DNA from: Crossiella sp. SN42 | Lineage (GTDB): Bacteria; Actinomycetota; Actinomycetes; Mycobacteriales; Pseudonocardiaceae | NCBI RefSeq assembly: GCF_023897065.1 | Contig: NZ_JAMHIV010000044.1 | Coordinates: forward strand, 1-64,000 | Direction of reading: 5' to 3' | Length of the DNA stretch: 64,000 nucleotides | Shown: positions 1 through 7,626 of the stretch, piece after piece | Position numbering within the stretch: position 1 is the stretch's first letter | Layout: every line of letters begins with the position of its first letter | Notes under the pieces: model-generated | The model's database searches: none | What the model was told of the DNA's origin: nothing | Seen by the model: the letters and a program-made list of their open reading frames with translations, nothing else | Program-made: the position numbers and the translations under genes

Positions 1-620
1 AGCAGCTCCTCCAGCGAGTGCACGCCCAGCGGCCCGAGGCGTTCCAGCAGCGCGTGCAGCACGTCCACGGTGGCCTTGGCGTCGTCGAGGGCCCGGTGGT
101 TCGGGGTGACGCTGGCGCCGAAAAGCGCGGCCAGCGCGGCCAGGCGGCAGCTGGGCGCCTCCTCGCGGGAGAGCACCCGGCGGGCCAGCCGGACCGTGCA
201 CAGCACCTGCGGCTTCGGCCAGGGGTAGTCCAGCTGGGCCGCGGCGGCCTTGAGGAAGCCGATGTCGAAGGGCGCGTTGTGCGCCACCAGCACGGTTTTC
301 GGGTCGCCGGTGGCGAACTCCAGGAACGCGGGCAGCACCTGGGCCAGCTTGGGCGCCTGGCGCACCATCAGCTCGGTGATGCCGGTCAGCGCGACCACCT
401 CCGGCGGGATGCCGCGCTCCGGGTCGACCAGGGTGCCGAACTCGCCGAGCACCTCGCCGCCGCGCACCTTCACCGCGCCGAACTCGGTGATCATGTCCGA
501 TCCCGGCCGCCCGCCGGTGGTCTCCAGGTCCAGCACGACGAAGGTCACCTCGTGCAGCGGGGTGCCGAGCTGCTCGAAGGACAGCTGCAGTGGGGTGGCC
601 CTGGGGCTGTGCTGGCTCAT
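1..620 (-). CDS. DnaQ-like DEDDh 3'-5' exonuclease (5' part; runs off the left edge)
   Basis: The first ~206 residues of a 3'-5' exonuclease of the DnaQ/epsilon family are visible. The DEDDh motifs are present: Exo I '[10 protein letters not shown]' near residue 30, Exo II around '[12 protein letters not shown]', and Exo III '[15 protein letters not shown]' near the edge, with the His and final Asp. The reading frame is still open at base 1. In actinobacteria this N-terminal module is commonly fused to a GIY-YIG/UvrC-like nuclease (Rv2191 type), but that half lies outside the window, so the fusion is inference. The ATG at 620 has only a weak ribosome site. It is divergent from the terpene-synthase-like quartet and occupies the Rv2191 position in the conserved gene order. 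Confidence 0.9.
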   Translation of the reverse strand, partial: MSQHSPRATPLQLSFEQLGTPLHEVTFVVLDLETTGGRPGSDMITEFGAVKVRGGEVLGEFGTLVDPERGIPPEVVALTGITELMVRQAPKLAQVLPAFLEFATGDPKTVLVAHNAPFDIGFLKAAAAQLDYPWPKPQVLCTVRLARRVLSREEAPSCRLAALAALFGASVTPNHRALDDAKATVDVLHALLERLGPLGVHSLEEL

Positions 621-757
621 CAGCTGCGACGGTAAGTCACCCCACTGACAGTTCCGTCGGCAGAACCGGACCACTGCAAAGGTTCTTCCTGGCCTGCGTT
701 CAAGATCCACGGTTACGTTCGGGCTCATCAGCCATGGTGGGTTCGGAGGTCTTGGGA

Positions 758-1681
758 GTGGGCACGCGTAACGGGCGGGTACTGGAGCGGATCAGCCGCA
801 CGCTGGCCGCGGGGGAACGCCCCGACAGCTGGCAGGACAACCGGATCTCGTACTTCGAGAACATGCGCGCCGAGATGTCGATCCTGAACAAGACCGGCGG
901 CGGCTACTGGCACACCATCGGATGCACCCCGGCTGAGGCCAAGCTGGTCGAGCCGCTGGTGCTGCACTTCTACTCGCTGGTCTACCAGGGCGACATCATC
1001 TACGAGGCGGCCCAGCAGGCCGGTTCCAGCCGGGTCACCGACCACAGCTGGAAGACCCGCATGCAGGAGCTGCTGAAGAACCACAACCTCTACGACAGCC
1101 GCATCCAGGCCGGGGTGGACAACCTGGAGCGCTACTACGTCATGGAGGGCCAGCTGCTGCTGGGCGAGCTGCCGCTGACCGAGGAGGTCATCGAGGAGAT
1201 CTCGTTCCTGCGCTCCTCGGACCTGCACGTGATGATCAGGGTGATGGACCGGCTCAAGGGCCGGACCCCGAACGAGCAGTTCTACCAGCTGCTCAAGGCC
1301 CCGATGGCGCTGTTCGACATCGGCGACGACTTCGACTCCTACGAGCGTGACATCGCCGACGCGAGCTACAACTCGCTGCGGCTCTACGTCGCCCTCTACG
1401 GCGTCGAACAGGCCAAGGAGAAGCTGCAGGCGCTGCGGGAGCGGATCTGGGCCAGGGGCCTGGCCCTCTTCGCCGAGGTGGGCAAGCCGGCGCTGGTGCG
1501 CTACCTGACCAGCACCCCGCTGGTGAACCTGAACCTGCCGGTGGTGCCCGAGCTGCTCGGCACACTGCCCCGCGCGGTGCTGGCCAAGCTCGCGGTCAGC
1601 GCCTACAAGCTGGAGGGCAACGGCGCCGAGGTGATCCCGGAGCCGATCGCCGAGTCCGGCCCGCTGGTACCGGTGTCCTGA
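758..1681 (+). CDS. terpene-synthase-like protein 1 (motifs intact)
   Basis: 307 aa, predicted all-alpha, soluble, no signal peptide. I do not recognise a named family, but the spacing of acidic and basic residues resembles a class I terpene synthase: D79-IIY-E83 (helix D Asp-rich position, DxxxE), R152-SS-D155 (diphosphate-sensor Arg and linker Asp, exactly R+3), and D190-D-FD-S194-YER-D198, which matches the NSE/DTE pattern (N/D)DxxSxxx(E/D). The canonical DDxxD is absent. GTG 758 is preferred over ATG 734 because GGAGGT lies 7 nt upstream and the resulting N-terminus aligns with the three downstream paralogues. First gene of a four-gene tandem set; the gap to gene 2 is 47 nt. Alternative: an uncharacterised alpha-helical protein that merely resembles the fold. 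Confidence 0.6.
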   Translation: MGTRNGRVLERISRTLAAGERPDSWQDNRISYFENMRAEMSILNKTGGGYWHTIGCTPAEAKLVEPLVLHFYSLVYQGDIIYEAAQQAGSSRVTDHSWKTRMQELLKNHNLYDSRIQAGVDNLERYYVMEGQLLLGELPLTEEVIEEISFLRSSDLHVMIRVMDRLKGRTPNEQFYQLLKAPMALFDIGDDFDSYERDIADASYNSLRLYVALYGVEQAKEKLQALRERIWARGLALFAEVGKPALVRYLTSTPLVNLNLPVVPELLGTLPRAVLAKLAVSAYKLEGNGAEVIPEPIAESGPLVPVS

Positions 1682-1728
1682 CCCGGCGGCTGAGGCCACC
1701 ACCACACACTTCAGCAGGGAGAAAGATC

Positions 1729-2586
1729 GTGACCGAGGCGGCGGTGCAGCGGCTCAAGGAACGGATGGTTCCCAAGGAGCCGCCTGCGGCCTGGCAGAAG
1801 CTGGACATCAGCTACCGGGACAGCATGCGGGCCAACCGCGCGCTGCTCTGGGACAACTGGGGCGCGCGGTACGCGCTGGGCTTCAGCAGGGGCGAGTTCG
1901 AGGTGATCCGCCCGTTCGTCCGGCACTACATCGCGCTGGCCTACCAGGCGGAGTCCGACCCGGCGCTGGTGGCCGAGCTGGTCACGCTGGCCGAGAGCTA
2001 CGGCGTGCTCGACGAGCAGGTGCGGGCCGGACTGGCCGAGCTGTCGGAGTCCCTGGAGACCAGGGACCGGCTGCGGCGCGGCGAGCTGGCCGCGGACGAG
2101 AAGGTGATCACCAAGCTGACGCACAGCAGGGTCGCCGACGTCCGGGTGCTCAACCGGCTGCTCTACCTGCTGCGGGACCGCCCGGTGGACGAGGAGCACC
2201 TCAGCCTGATCGACCCGTGGCTGCGGCTGCAGGACCTGCGCGGCGACCTCGCGGGCTACCCGGAGGACATCGCCTGGGACCGGTTCAACCTGCTCCGGCT
2301 GTTCGTCCAGGCGCACGGCCAGAGCCAGGGCGTGCACAAGCTGCGCGCCTACCGGGCCGGCCTGCTGCGCCAGGCGCTGGGGCAGCTGCCCGGCGCGAGC
2401 ACCGAGGCGCTGCGCAAGCTGCTCACCGCAGCCCTGCCGGATGCGGGCATCGACCTGACCGCCTCGGTGGTGGCGCGGCTGCCGCGCGCGGTGCTGCTGC
2501 CGCTGCTGACCAACGTCGGGCGCACCTGGGACCTGGCCACCGCGCCGGTGCCCACCCCGTTGCCCGAAGACGTGAAAGCCCGATAG
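1729..2586 (+). CDS. terpene-synthase-like protein 2 (degenerate motifs)
   Basis: 285 aa, GTG start with AGGGAGAAAG upstream. It is clearly paralogous to the flanking genes: shared W..(I)SY block near residue 22, 'RHYIALAYQ' near 66, 'SYGVLDEQ' near 90, and 'RFNLLRLF' near 185. The catalytic pattern is eroded. The DxxxE position reads E75-SDP-A, and the NSE-like position reads G172-D-LA-G176-YPE-D180, having lost the first acid and the Ser. The sensor-like R134..D137 remains. It probably cannot bind the three-metal cluster of a class I synthase, so a pseudoenzyme or partner subunit is likelier than an active cyclase (inference). Same strand and short gap to its neighbours suggest co-transcription. 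Confidence 0.6.
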   Translation: MTEAAVQRLKERMVPKEPPAAWQKLDISYRDSMRANRALLWDNWGARYALGFSRGEFEVIRPFVRHYIALAYQAESDPALVAELVTLAESYGVLDEQVRAGLAELSESLETRDRLRRGELAADEKVITKLTHSRVADVRVLNRLLYLLRDRPVDEEHLSLIDPWLRLQDLRGDLAGYPEDIAWDRFNLLRLFVQAHGQSQGVHKLRAYRAGLLRQALGQLPGASTEALRKLLTAALPDAGIDLTASVVARLPRAVLLPLLTNVGRTWDLATAPVPTPLPEDVKAR

Positions 2587-2718
2587 AAATCGCCGAAGGC
2601 ACCAGCAGATCTGCGGGTGGCGAAAAGGGAAGTCTTTCCTCAAGTTTTCGCCAACCGCGCAGCGGCAACGGCGCACGCTGCTAGTTTCGCCCCAACTTTC
2701 GAGGCGAGGAGTGCACCG

Positions 2719-3528
2719 TTGTCCAAGTGGGGACGGAAGTCGTTAGAAAAAATCAGGGATAACGTCTACGGCCGGTCTGCGCCCGAACTGTGGTCGCAGA
2801 GCAGTGTCACCTATCAGGACAAGGTGACCTCGACCGCGCGGCTTTTCTCCTGCGGCGGGCTGCGCTACTGGGAGCTGCTCGGCGCGAGCAGGCTGGAGAT
2901 CCGGCTGATCCAGCCGATCGCCTACCACTACCTCGCGCTGTGCAGCCAGGCCCGCCGCACGGAGGTCGCCGAGGACTCCTGGAAGAAGGAGATCGAGGCG
3001 TTCTTCCGCAGCTACGGCGTCTTCGACAGCGACGTGCAGAAGTGCCTCTACGACCTCGAGCACGCCCGCACGCTGACCGCCTCGCTGCGGACCGGCCTGC
3101 TGGAGCCGACCCCCTCGCTGCTGACCGAGCTGAGCAGGCTGCGCGCCGGTGAGCTGCTCGCGCTGGTCAAGGTGATCAGCACGCTGCGCGGGCGGCCGCT
3201 GGCCGGGCACGAGCTGGCCGTCTACGAGTCCGCGGTGCGGCTGGCCCAGCTCGACGGCGACCTCGCCGACTACCCGGCCGACGTGCGCGCCGACCGGTAC
3301 AACCACTACCGCGCGCTGCTGACGCTGACCGGCGCGCAGCAGGCCGCGGCCAGGGTGCGCGAGCACCGCCAGGACCTGCTCAGCGAGACCCACCACCGGC
3401 TGCGGGCGGGCAGGCTCGGCCGCGGCGGCCACCGCGAGCTGCGCAGCTGGCTGGCCAGGCGGCAGGAGCAGCCGCCGGTGCCGCAGGCGATCACCACCTC
3501 GGTCGCCGCGCGCGCGGAGCTTGCGTAG
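2719..3528 (+). CDS. terpene-synthase-like protein 3 (degenerate motifs)
   Basis: 269 aa from a TTG start at 2719. The strong Shine-Dalgarno GAGGCGAGGAG at 2701-2711 sits 7 nt before it, and the N-terminus (W-G-R-K..., then W25 and TY31) aligns with paralogues 1 and 4. An in-frame GTG at 2617 would add 34 residues but has no ribosome site. The paralogous blocks are kept ('YHYLALCSQ' near 69, 'SYGVFDSD' near 98, 'RYNHYRAL' near 193). The Asp-rich position has become A-R-R, and the NSE-like site reads G180-D-LA-D-YPA-D188, lacking Ser. The C-terminus is shorter than in the other copies and lacks the final helix. Probably a non-catalytic paralogue; function unknown. Confidence 0.55.
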   Translation: MSKWGRKSLEKIRDNVYGRSAPELWSQSSVTYQDKVTSTARLFSCGGLRYWELLGASRLEIRLIQPIAYHYLALCSQARRTEVAEDSWKKEIEAFFRSYGVFDSDVQKCLYDLEHARTLTASLRTGLLEPTPSLLTELSRLRAGELLALVKVISTLRGRPLAGHELAVYESAVRLAQLDGDLADYPADVRADRYNHYRALLTLTGAQQAAARVREHRQDLLSETHHRLRAGRLGRGGHRELRSWLARRQEQPPVPQAITTSVAARAELA

Positions 3529-3577
3529 GCAAGCGCTTACATCTGCCCTGAACCACCAACCCACCTGGGGAAACGCA

Positions 3578-4465
3578 ATGGTGCACGGCACTGCCACCGC
3601 CGAGGCGCTCCGCGAGCGCATCCTCGGCGCCGACGCGCCCGAGTTCTGGTCCACGACCCGGGTCACCTACCTGGAGTCGCTCAAGGCCAGCCGGGTCATG
3701 TTCCTCGACGGCTACGACACGATGCTGCACCTGGTCGGGGTCAGCGAGGACACCGCGAAGGTGTTCGAGCCGCTGGTGATCCACTTCCTGGCGCTGGTCT
3801 ACCAGGCCGATCTCGCCTACGAGGAGGCCCAGGTCAACGGGTCCTTCGAGGTCGACCTCGGCTGGCGGCGGGACATGGAGGACCTGCTGGAGGGCTACGG
3901 CCTGCTGGACCAGCAGGCCAGGGCGCGGCTGGACGACCTGCAGCGGTACTTCGAGCTGGAGGGGCAGCTGCTGCTCGGCCAGGTCGAGGTCACCGAGGAC
4001 TCGGTCTACGAGGTGCTCTCCATCCGCTCCTCCGACATCGCGCTGGCCATCCCGCTGATGCTCAACCTGGTCGGCGTGGACCCCCGGATCGTGGACGAGC
4101 TGGTGCGGGTGAACAAGCCGCTGTACATGCTCTGGGAGATCGCCGACGACGTGCCCTCCTACGACAAGGACGTGGCCGCGGGCAGCTACAGCACGATCCG
4201 GATGTACGCCAAGATCTTCGGCGCCGAGCGCGGGCGGGCCAAGCTGGAGGAGTTCCGCGCCCGGCTGGTGGAGCAGGCCTGCGCGGAGTTCGCCAAGGTC
4301 TCGGCGACCACGCTGCGGATCTTCGTCGGCTCGGTGGCGCCCGCCTGGCTGATGCCGCTGGTGCGCAGGATGCCGCGCGGACTGCTGGTGCCAATCCTTC
4401 AGTCCTCCATACGCAAGGACAAGATGACCAGGCCGGAATTGCCGAAAATGATCGACGAGAACTGA
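3578..4465 (+). CDS. terpene-synthase-like protein 4 (motifs intact)
   Basis: 295 aa, ATG preceded by GGGGAAA. Like gene 1 it keeps the full set of class I terpene-synthase-like residues at matching spacing: D78-LAY-E82, R150-SS-D153, and D190-D-VP-S194-YDK-D198. It is the closest relative of gene 1 within the quartet, for example the shared 'LEGQLLLG' and 'RSSD' blocks. It ends with a basic, amphipathic C-terminus. No P450, prenyltransferase or other tailoring gene is adjacent; a polyprenyl diphosphate synthase (idsA2-type) lies about 40 kb away in the same window and could supply substrate. The product, if any, cannot be predicted. Confidence 0.6.
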   Translation: MVHGTATAEALRERILGADAPEFWSTTRVTYLESLKASRVMFLDGYDTMLHLVGVSEDTAKVFEPLVIHFLALVYQADLAYEEAQVNGSFEVDLGWRRDMEDLLEGYGLLDQQARARLDDLQRYFELEGQLLLGQVEVTEDSVYEVLSIRSSDIALAIPLMLNLVGVDPRIVDELVRVNKPLYMLWEIADDVPSYDKDVAAGSYSTIRMYAKIFGAERGRAKLEEFRARLVEQACAEFAKVSATTLRIFVGSVAPAWLMPLVRRMPRGLLVPILQSSIRKDKMTRPELPKMIDEN

Positions 4466-4640
4466 AAGATTTACGCAATTCGGGTCCAGCTGGGCATTCC
4501 TGGCACAAAACTGCCGGGAGCGTGCACTCAATTGTTGAATGGGTGTGCGGCGGCCTCGTCCCGGCGCGGGCGTGATCAGGTTGTTGCCGAAGCGTCGCCG
4601 AGCGTAACCACAGGCGCGCGCCGAGGGGGTTGACGGCGGC

Positions 4641-4646
4641 TAACCT
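4641..4646 (+). promoter_or_regulatory. -10 element TAACCT, leaderless start
   Basis: TAACCT lies 7 nt before GTG 4654, the spacing expected when transcription begins on the start codon. This decides the start of the NYN-domain gene against TTG 4630 and ATG 4648, which would lie upstream of or inside the promoter. Confidence 0.6.
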
Positions 4647-4653
4647 TATGCGG

Positions 4654-6027
4654 GTGTTCCCGTTGCCCGCGCAGACCAGCCACGACCGGCCGGAACCCGA
4701 CCCGGGTCCGTCCGCTGTGGACGGTGCGCCGCCGTCGGAGCCCGAGGTGGACTTCGACACCCTGCCCGAGGCGGTTCGGGCGCGGCTCGCCGAGCTCTCC
4801 GCCGAGGCGCTGGGCACCATGCCCCAGCTCGACATCCCGCAGCCGCTGCGGCCGGTGGCCCGGTTCGCCCCGGCCAAGCGGGCCAAGCTGGGCGCCGGGC
4901 CGCTGCTGGCCGCGCTGCGCGACTCCGCGGTCTTCCGCAACGCGGTGGTGCAGTGGTGCCGGGAGCACCGGCCCAGCACCCTGGAGCTCGCGCCCGGCGA
5001 CCCGGTGGCCACCGCGGCCGCCGCGGTGTTGCTGGCCGATCCGGCCGCCCCGCTGCACGTGGAGCTGGTGGCCAGGCGCTCGGTGGACGCCCAGCTGCGG
5101 GCCGAGCGGGACGCGGCGCTGTCCCGGCTGGAGCGGCTGGAGGCCGAGCTGGCCAGGGTGCGCGCCGAGCTGGCCGAGGCCAAGGGCGCGGCCGAGCAGG
5201 TCCGGCAGGAGGGCGAGGCCGAGCTGGACCGGCTGCGCAAGCGCCTGCGCGAGCAGGGCGTGAAGCTGCGCCAGGCCAAGGACGAGGCCGAGGCGGCGCG
5301 GTCCGCGCTGAGCAAGGGCCACGGCGAGACCGAGGCGGTGGTCGCCGCGGTCACCGCCGAACGGGACAAGGAACGGGAGCGGGCCGAGGTGGAGCGGCTC
5401 AAGGCCGCCCGCGCCCAGGCCGAGGCCGAGGTGGCCAGGCAGTCCGCCCGCGAGGCCAGGCAGGCCGACGAGGTCCGGCTGGGCCTGCTGGTGGACACCC
5501 TGGCCGGCGCGGTCACCGGGCTGCGCAGGGAGCTGGCCCTGGGCGGCAGCGGCCCCCGGCCCGCGGACACCGTGCGCGGGGCCACCCCGGCCGCCGGCGC
5601 GGTCGGCCGGGTGCAGGACCCGGCCGCGCTGGACCGGCTGCTGGCGCTGCCTGCCGTGCACCTGGTGGTGGACGGCTACAACGTGACCAAGACCGGTTAT
5701 CCCGAGTTGACCCTCTCCGAGCAGCGGGACCGGCTGGTGCACCAGCTCGCGGTGCTGGCCGCGCGCACCGGGGCCGAGGTCACCCTGGTCTTCGACGGCG
5801 CCGGCGTGGTCGCGGTGCCCGCCTCCGCGCCGCGCGGGGTGCGGGTGCTCTTCAGCGACCCCGGGGTGCTGGCCGACGACGTGATCAGGGCGCTGGTCAC
5901 CGCCGAGCCGGAGGGCCGTCCGGTGGTGGTGGTGACCTCCGACCGCGCGGTGGCCGACTCGGTGCGCAGGCGCGGCGCGCACCCGGTGCCCTCGGCCGTG
6001 CTGCTGGCCAGGCTGGGCCGGGTGTGA
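4654..6027 (+). CDS. NYN-domain (YacP-like) RNA-binding nuclease with long coiled coil
   Basis: 457 aa. An N-terminal acidic/proline-rich tail is followed by an alpha-helical domain (to ~150), a long Ala/Glu/Arg-rich coiled coil (~150-270), and a C-terminal NYN/PIN-like domain (~325-457). The C-terminal domain shows 'LVVDGYNVTK' with the first catalytic Asp, 'TLVFDGAG', 'FSDPGVLADDVI' and 'VVVTSDRAVAD', the acidic constellation of YacP/Rae1-type ribonucleases. This family cleaves or binds mRNA/tRNA at the ribosome in Firmicutes; the actinobacterial fusion with a coiled coil is common but uncharacterised. It follows the terpene-synthase-like genes by ~190 nt under its own leaderless promoter, so it is probably not part of that operon. 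Confidence 0.85.
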   Translation: MFPLPAQTSHDRPEPDPGPSAVDGAPPSEPEVDFDTLPEAVRARLAELSAEALGTMPQLDIPQPLRPVARFAPAKRAKLGAGPLLAALRDSAVFRNAVVQWCREHRPSTLELAPGDPVATAAAAVLLADPAAPLHVELVARRSVDAQLRAERDAALSRLERLEAELARVRAELAEAKGAAEQVRQEGEAELDRLRKRLREQGVKLRQAKDEAEAARSALSKGHGETEAVVAAVTAERDKERERAEVERLKAARAQAEAEVARQSAREARQADEVRLGLLVDTLAGAVTGLRRELALGGSGPRPADTVRGATPAAGAVGRVQDPAALDRLLALPAVHLVVDGYNVTKTGYPELTLSEQRDRLVHQLAVLAARTGAEVTLVFDGAGVVAVPASAPRGVRVLFSDPGVLADDVIRALVTAEPEGRPVVVVTSDRAVADSVRRRGAHPVPSAVLLARLGRV

Positions 6028-6329
6028 GTCCACCCATACCCGCTATACGTGTGGCGCTCGTCACTTTTCTCGGGTGAACCATCCTGCAACCAGAAACGGT
6101 CCGTGTCGGTGCGTGGCCAGAGTTGATCTCTGGAGAGGGCGAACACCGCAGGTCGCGCTGAATATGGTGAGCGACTACACAGCGCTGTTGTGTCGCTGGG
6201 TAACTACTCCGATCGGGCGGCCAGGTCACGGCCAAACATCGGCCGACCCCCGGCGGTGGACTGCGGGCCTCACTACTCGTAACCTGTCCGAGATCTCGCG
6301 GCGGACCGTCGTCCAACCGAGGGCGACAC
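6028..6329 (+). other. non-coding stretch before the riboswitch, with promoter-like elements
   Basis: About 300 nt without a credible gene. It contains a small perfect hairpin CCAGAG-ttgat-CTCTGG (6117-6133) and a promoter-like TAACCT (6280-6285), 18 nt after GTGGAC (6256-6261). That spacing would start the riboswitch transcript near 6292. Open frames here have no coding-type third-position bias. Confidence 0.5.
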
Positions 6330-6478
6330 CGCGAGTCACCGCCGAATCGGCCTGTCGGGGGGCCGAACCGGGGACCCAGGCAGTTGGGGTGAATCGGGCG
6401 GGCCTTGATCGAAGGCGCCGCGCGTAGGGCGACTTCGGGCCCGAACCCGTCAGCTAACCCGGTAAGCGGTAGCGAGCA
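6330..6478 (+). promoter_or_regulatory. c-di-AMP riboswitch (ydaO/yuaA class)
   Basis: Recognised from several conserved blocks of the class: CCGAACCGGGGACCC (6363-6377), TTGGGGTGAATC (6384-6395), AGGGCGAC (6426-6433), and CCGAACCCGTCAGCTAACC (6441-6459), followed by CGGTAAGCGG. A closing helix pairs ACCGC (6338-6342) with GCGGT (6466-6470). It sits directly upstream of an NlpC/P60 cell-wall hydrolase, the classical target of this riboswitch in actinobacteria, where c-di-AMP binding normally turns expression off. AAGGAG, the gene's ribosome site, follows immediately at 6481. Confidence 0.9.
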
Positions 6479-6497
6479 CGAAGGAGTAGTACGCCAC

Positions 6498-7538
6498 GTG
6501 GCGTCGCATCGACTCAAGCGCACGATGCGCGGGGCCCTCGCGGCCTCAGCAGTGGTCGTAGCTGTAGGCATCGCGCCGACGACCCCCGCGCTGGCCGACC
6601 CGGAACTGCCCGCCAACGCCTCCGAGGCGATGAAGCAGCTCCAGGAACTGGCCAAGGAGACCGAGAAGCTCGCGGAATCCCTGCACGAGGCCCAGGACGA
6701 CCTGGACAAGAAGAACGCGGACCTGGCCAAGGCCAACAAGGAGGCCGAAGACGCCAGCAGGCTGGGCGCCCAGGCTCGCGAGCAGGAGAAGGCACTCCGC
6801 CAGGACGTCGACAAGGTCGCCGCCGCCGACTTCGAGGGCGCCCGGCTGAGCCAGGTCGAAGCGCTGATGACCTCGTCGTCGCCGCAGGTGTTCCTGGAAA
6901 AGATGTACGTGCTGGACCTGATCGCGGGCGACAACAAGGACGCGATCGACAAGCTGCACGCCACCATCAAGCAGGCCGAGGACGCGGCCAAGCGAGCGGT
7001 CGACGCCAAGGACCGCGCGCAGAAGGCCACCGACGAGGCCCAGCGGATCAAGGCCGAGCTGGACAAGCGCGACGCCGAGCTGAAGAGCCGCACGTCCAAG
7101 GTGAAGGCGCAGTACGACAAGCTCACCGCGGACGAGAAGAAGAAGCTCAAGGGGCCCGAGGACAACTCGGTCATCGACATCCCCGGCAACAGCGGCATCG
7201 CGGGCGCGGCGCTGCAGAAGGCGCTGAGCAAGCGCGGCTCGCCCTACGTCTACGGCGACGAGGGCCCGAGCACCTTCGACTGCTCCGGCCTGGTCTACTG
7301 GGCGTACCAGCAGGTCGGCATGACCCTGCCGCGGTCGAGCTCGCAGCAGGCGCGGATCGGCGCCGCGGTGCCGCTCAACGCGATCCAGGCGGGCGACCTG
7401 GTGGCCTACAAGGGCCACATCGGCATCTCGGTCGGCAACGGCAAGATGGTGCACGCGCCCACCACCGGCGACGTGGTCAAGATCGCCCCGCTGCAGAGCG
7501 GGATCATCGCGGTCCGCCGGGTCGGGGTCGGATCCTGA
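6498..7538 (+). CDS. secreted NlpC/P60 peptidoglycan endopeptidase with coiled-coil domain
   Basis: 346 aa, GTG start with AAGGAG (6481-6486) 11 nt upstream. Residues 1-33 form a signal peptide ending in A-L-A before D34. Residues 40-215 are a Lys/Glu/Ala-rich coiled coil like those that hold RipA/CwlO-type hydrolases in check. The C-terminal NlpC/P60 domain (~230-346) shows the catalytic Cys262 in 'FDCSGLVYWAY', His307 in 'GHIGIS' and a third polar residue H319. It should cut D-Glu-mDap bonds in peptide stems. It occupies the Rv2190c position and is controlled by the c-di-AMP riboswitch just upstream, linking wall hydrolysis to osmotic/turgor signalling. Confidence 0.93.
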   Translation: MASHRLKRTMRGALAASAVVVAVGIAPTTPALADPELPANASEAMKQLQELAKETEKLAESLHEAQDDLDKKNADLAKANKEAEDASRLGAQAREQEKALRQDVDKVAAADFEGARLSQVEALMTSSSPQVFLEKMYVLDLIAGDNKDAIDKLHATIKQAEDAAKRAVDAKDRAQKATDEAQRIKAELDKRDAELKSRTSKVKAQYDKLTADEKKKLKGPEDNSVIDIPGNSGIAGAALQKALSKRGSPYVYGDEGPSTFDCSGLVYWAYQQVGMTLPRSSSQQARIGAAVPLNAIQAGDLVAYKGHIGISVGNGKMVHAPTTGDVVKIAPLQSGIIAVRRVGVGS

Positions 7539-7565
7539 CCCAGAGTTGCGGGTAAGTCTGTTTTT

Positions 7566-7602
7566 CCGCGGGGCCGTCACCGATCGGGTGTCGGCCCCGC
7601 GG
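7566..7602 (+). terminator. strong hairpin terminator after the NlpC/P60 gene
   Basis: Perfect 11-bp inverted repeat CCGCGGGGCCG / CGGCCCCGCGG with a 15-nt loop, 28 nt after the stop codon. There is no U tract on the + side, as is usual in high-GC actinobacteria. A T run on the 5' side could give it activity in the opposite direction. Confidence 0.7.
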
Positions 7603-7614
7603 CCATTCCCGTCC

Positions 7615-7620
7615 TAGGAT
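7615..7620 (+). promoter_or_regulatory. -10 element TAGGAT, leaderless start
   Basis: TAGGAT ends 6 nt before GTG 7627, with no ribosome site between. This is the recurrent leaderless pattern of the window. Confidence 0.6.
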
Positions 7621-7626
7621 GCAGCT

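Noticed and set aside
758-4465. Polyprenyl diphosphate synthases or squalene/phytoene synthases
   Set aside because: Neither DDxxD motif of chain-elongating synthases nor the DxxxD pairs of phytoene/squalene synthases is present; the residue pattern fits cyclases better.
4630-4653. TTG 4630 or ATG 4648 as start of the NYN-domain gene
   Set aside because: They lie upstream of or inside the TAACCT -10 element; GTG 4654 fits the leaderless rule seen elsewhere.
6074-6427. 117-codon frame upstream of the NlpC/P60 gene
   Set aside because: It runs into the conserved riboswitch sequence and has no coding-type codon bias.
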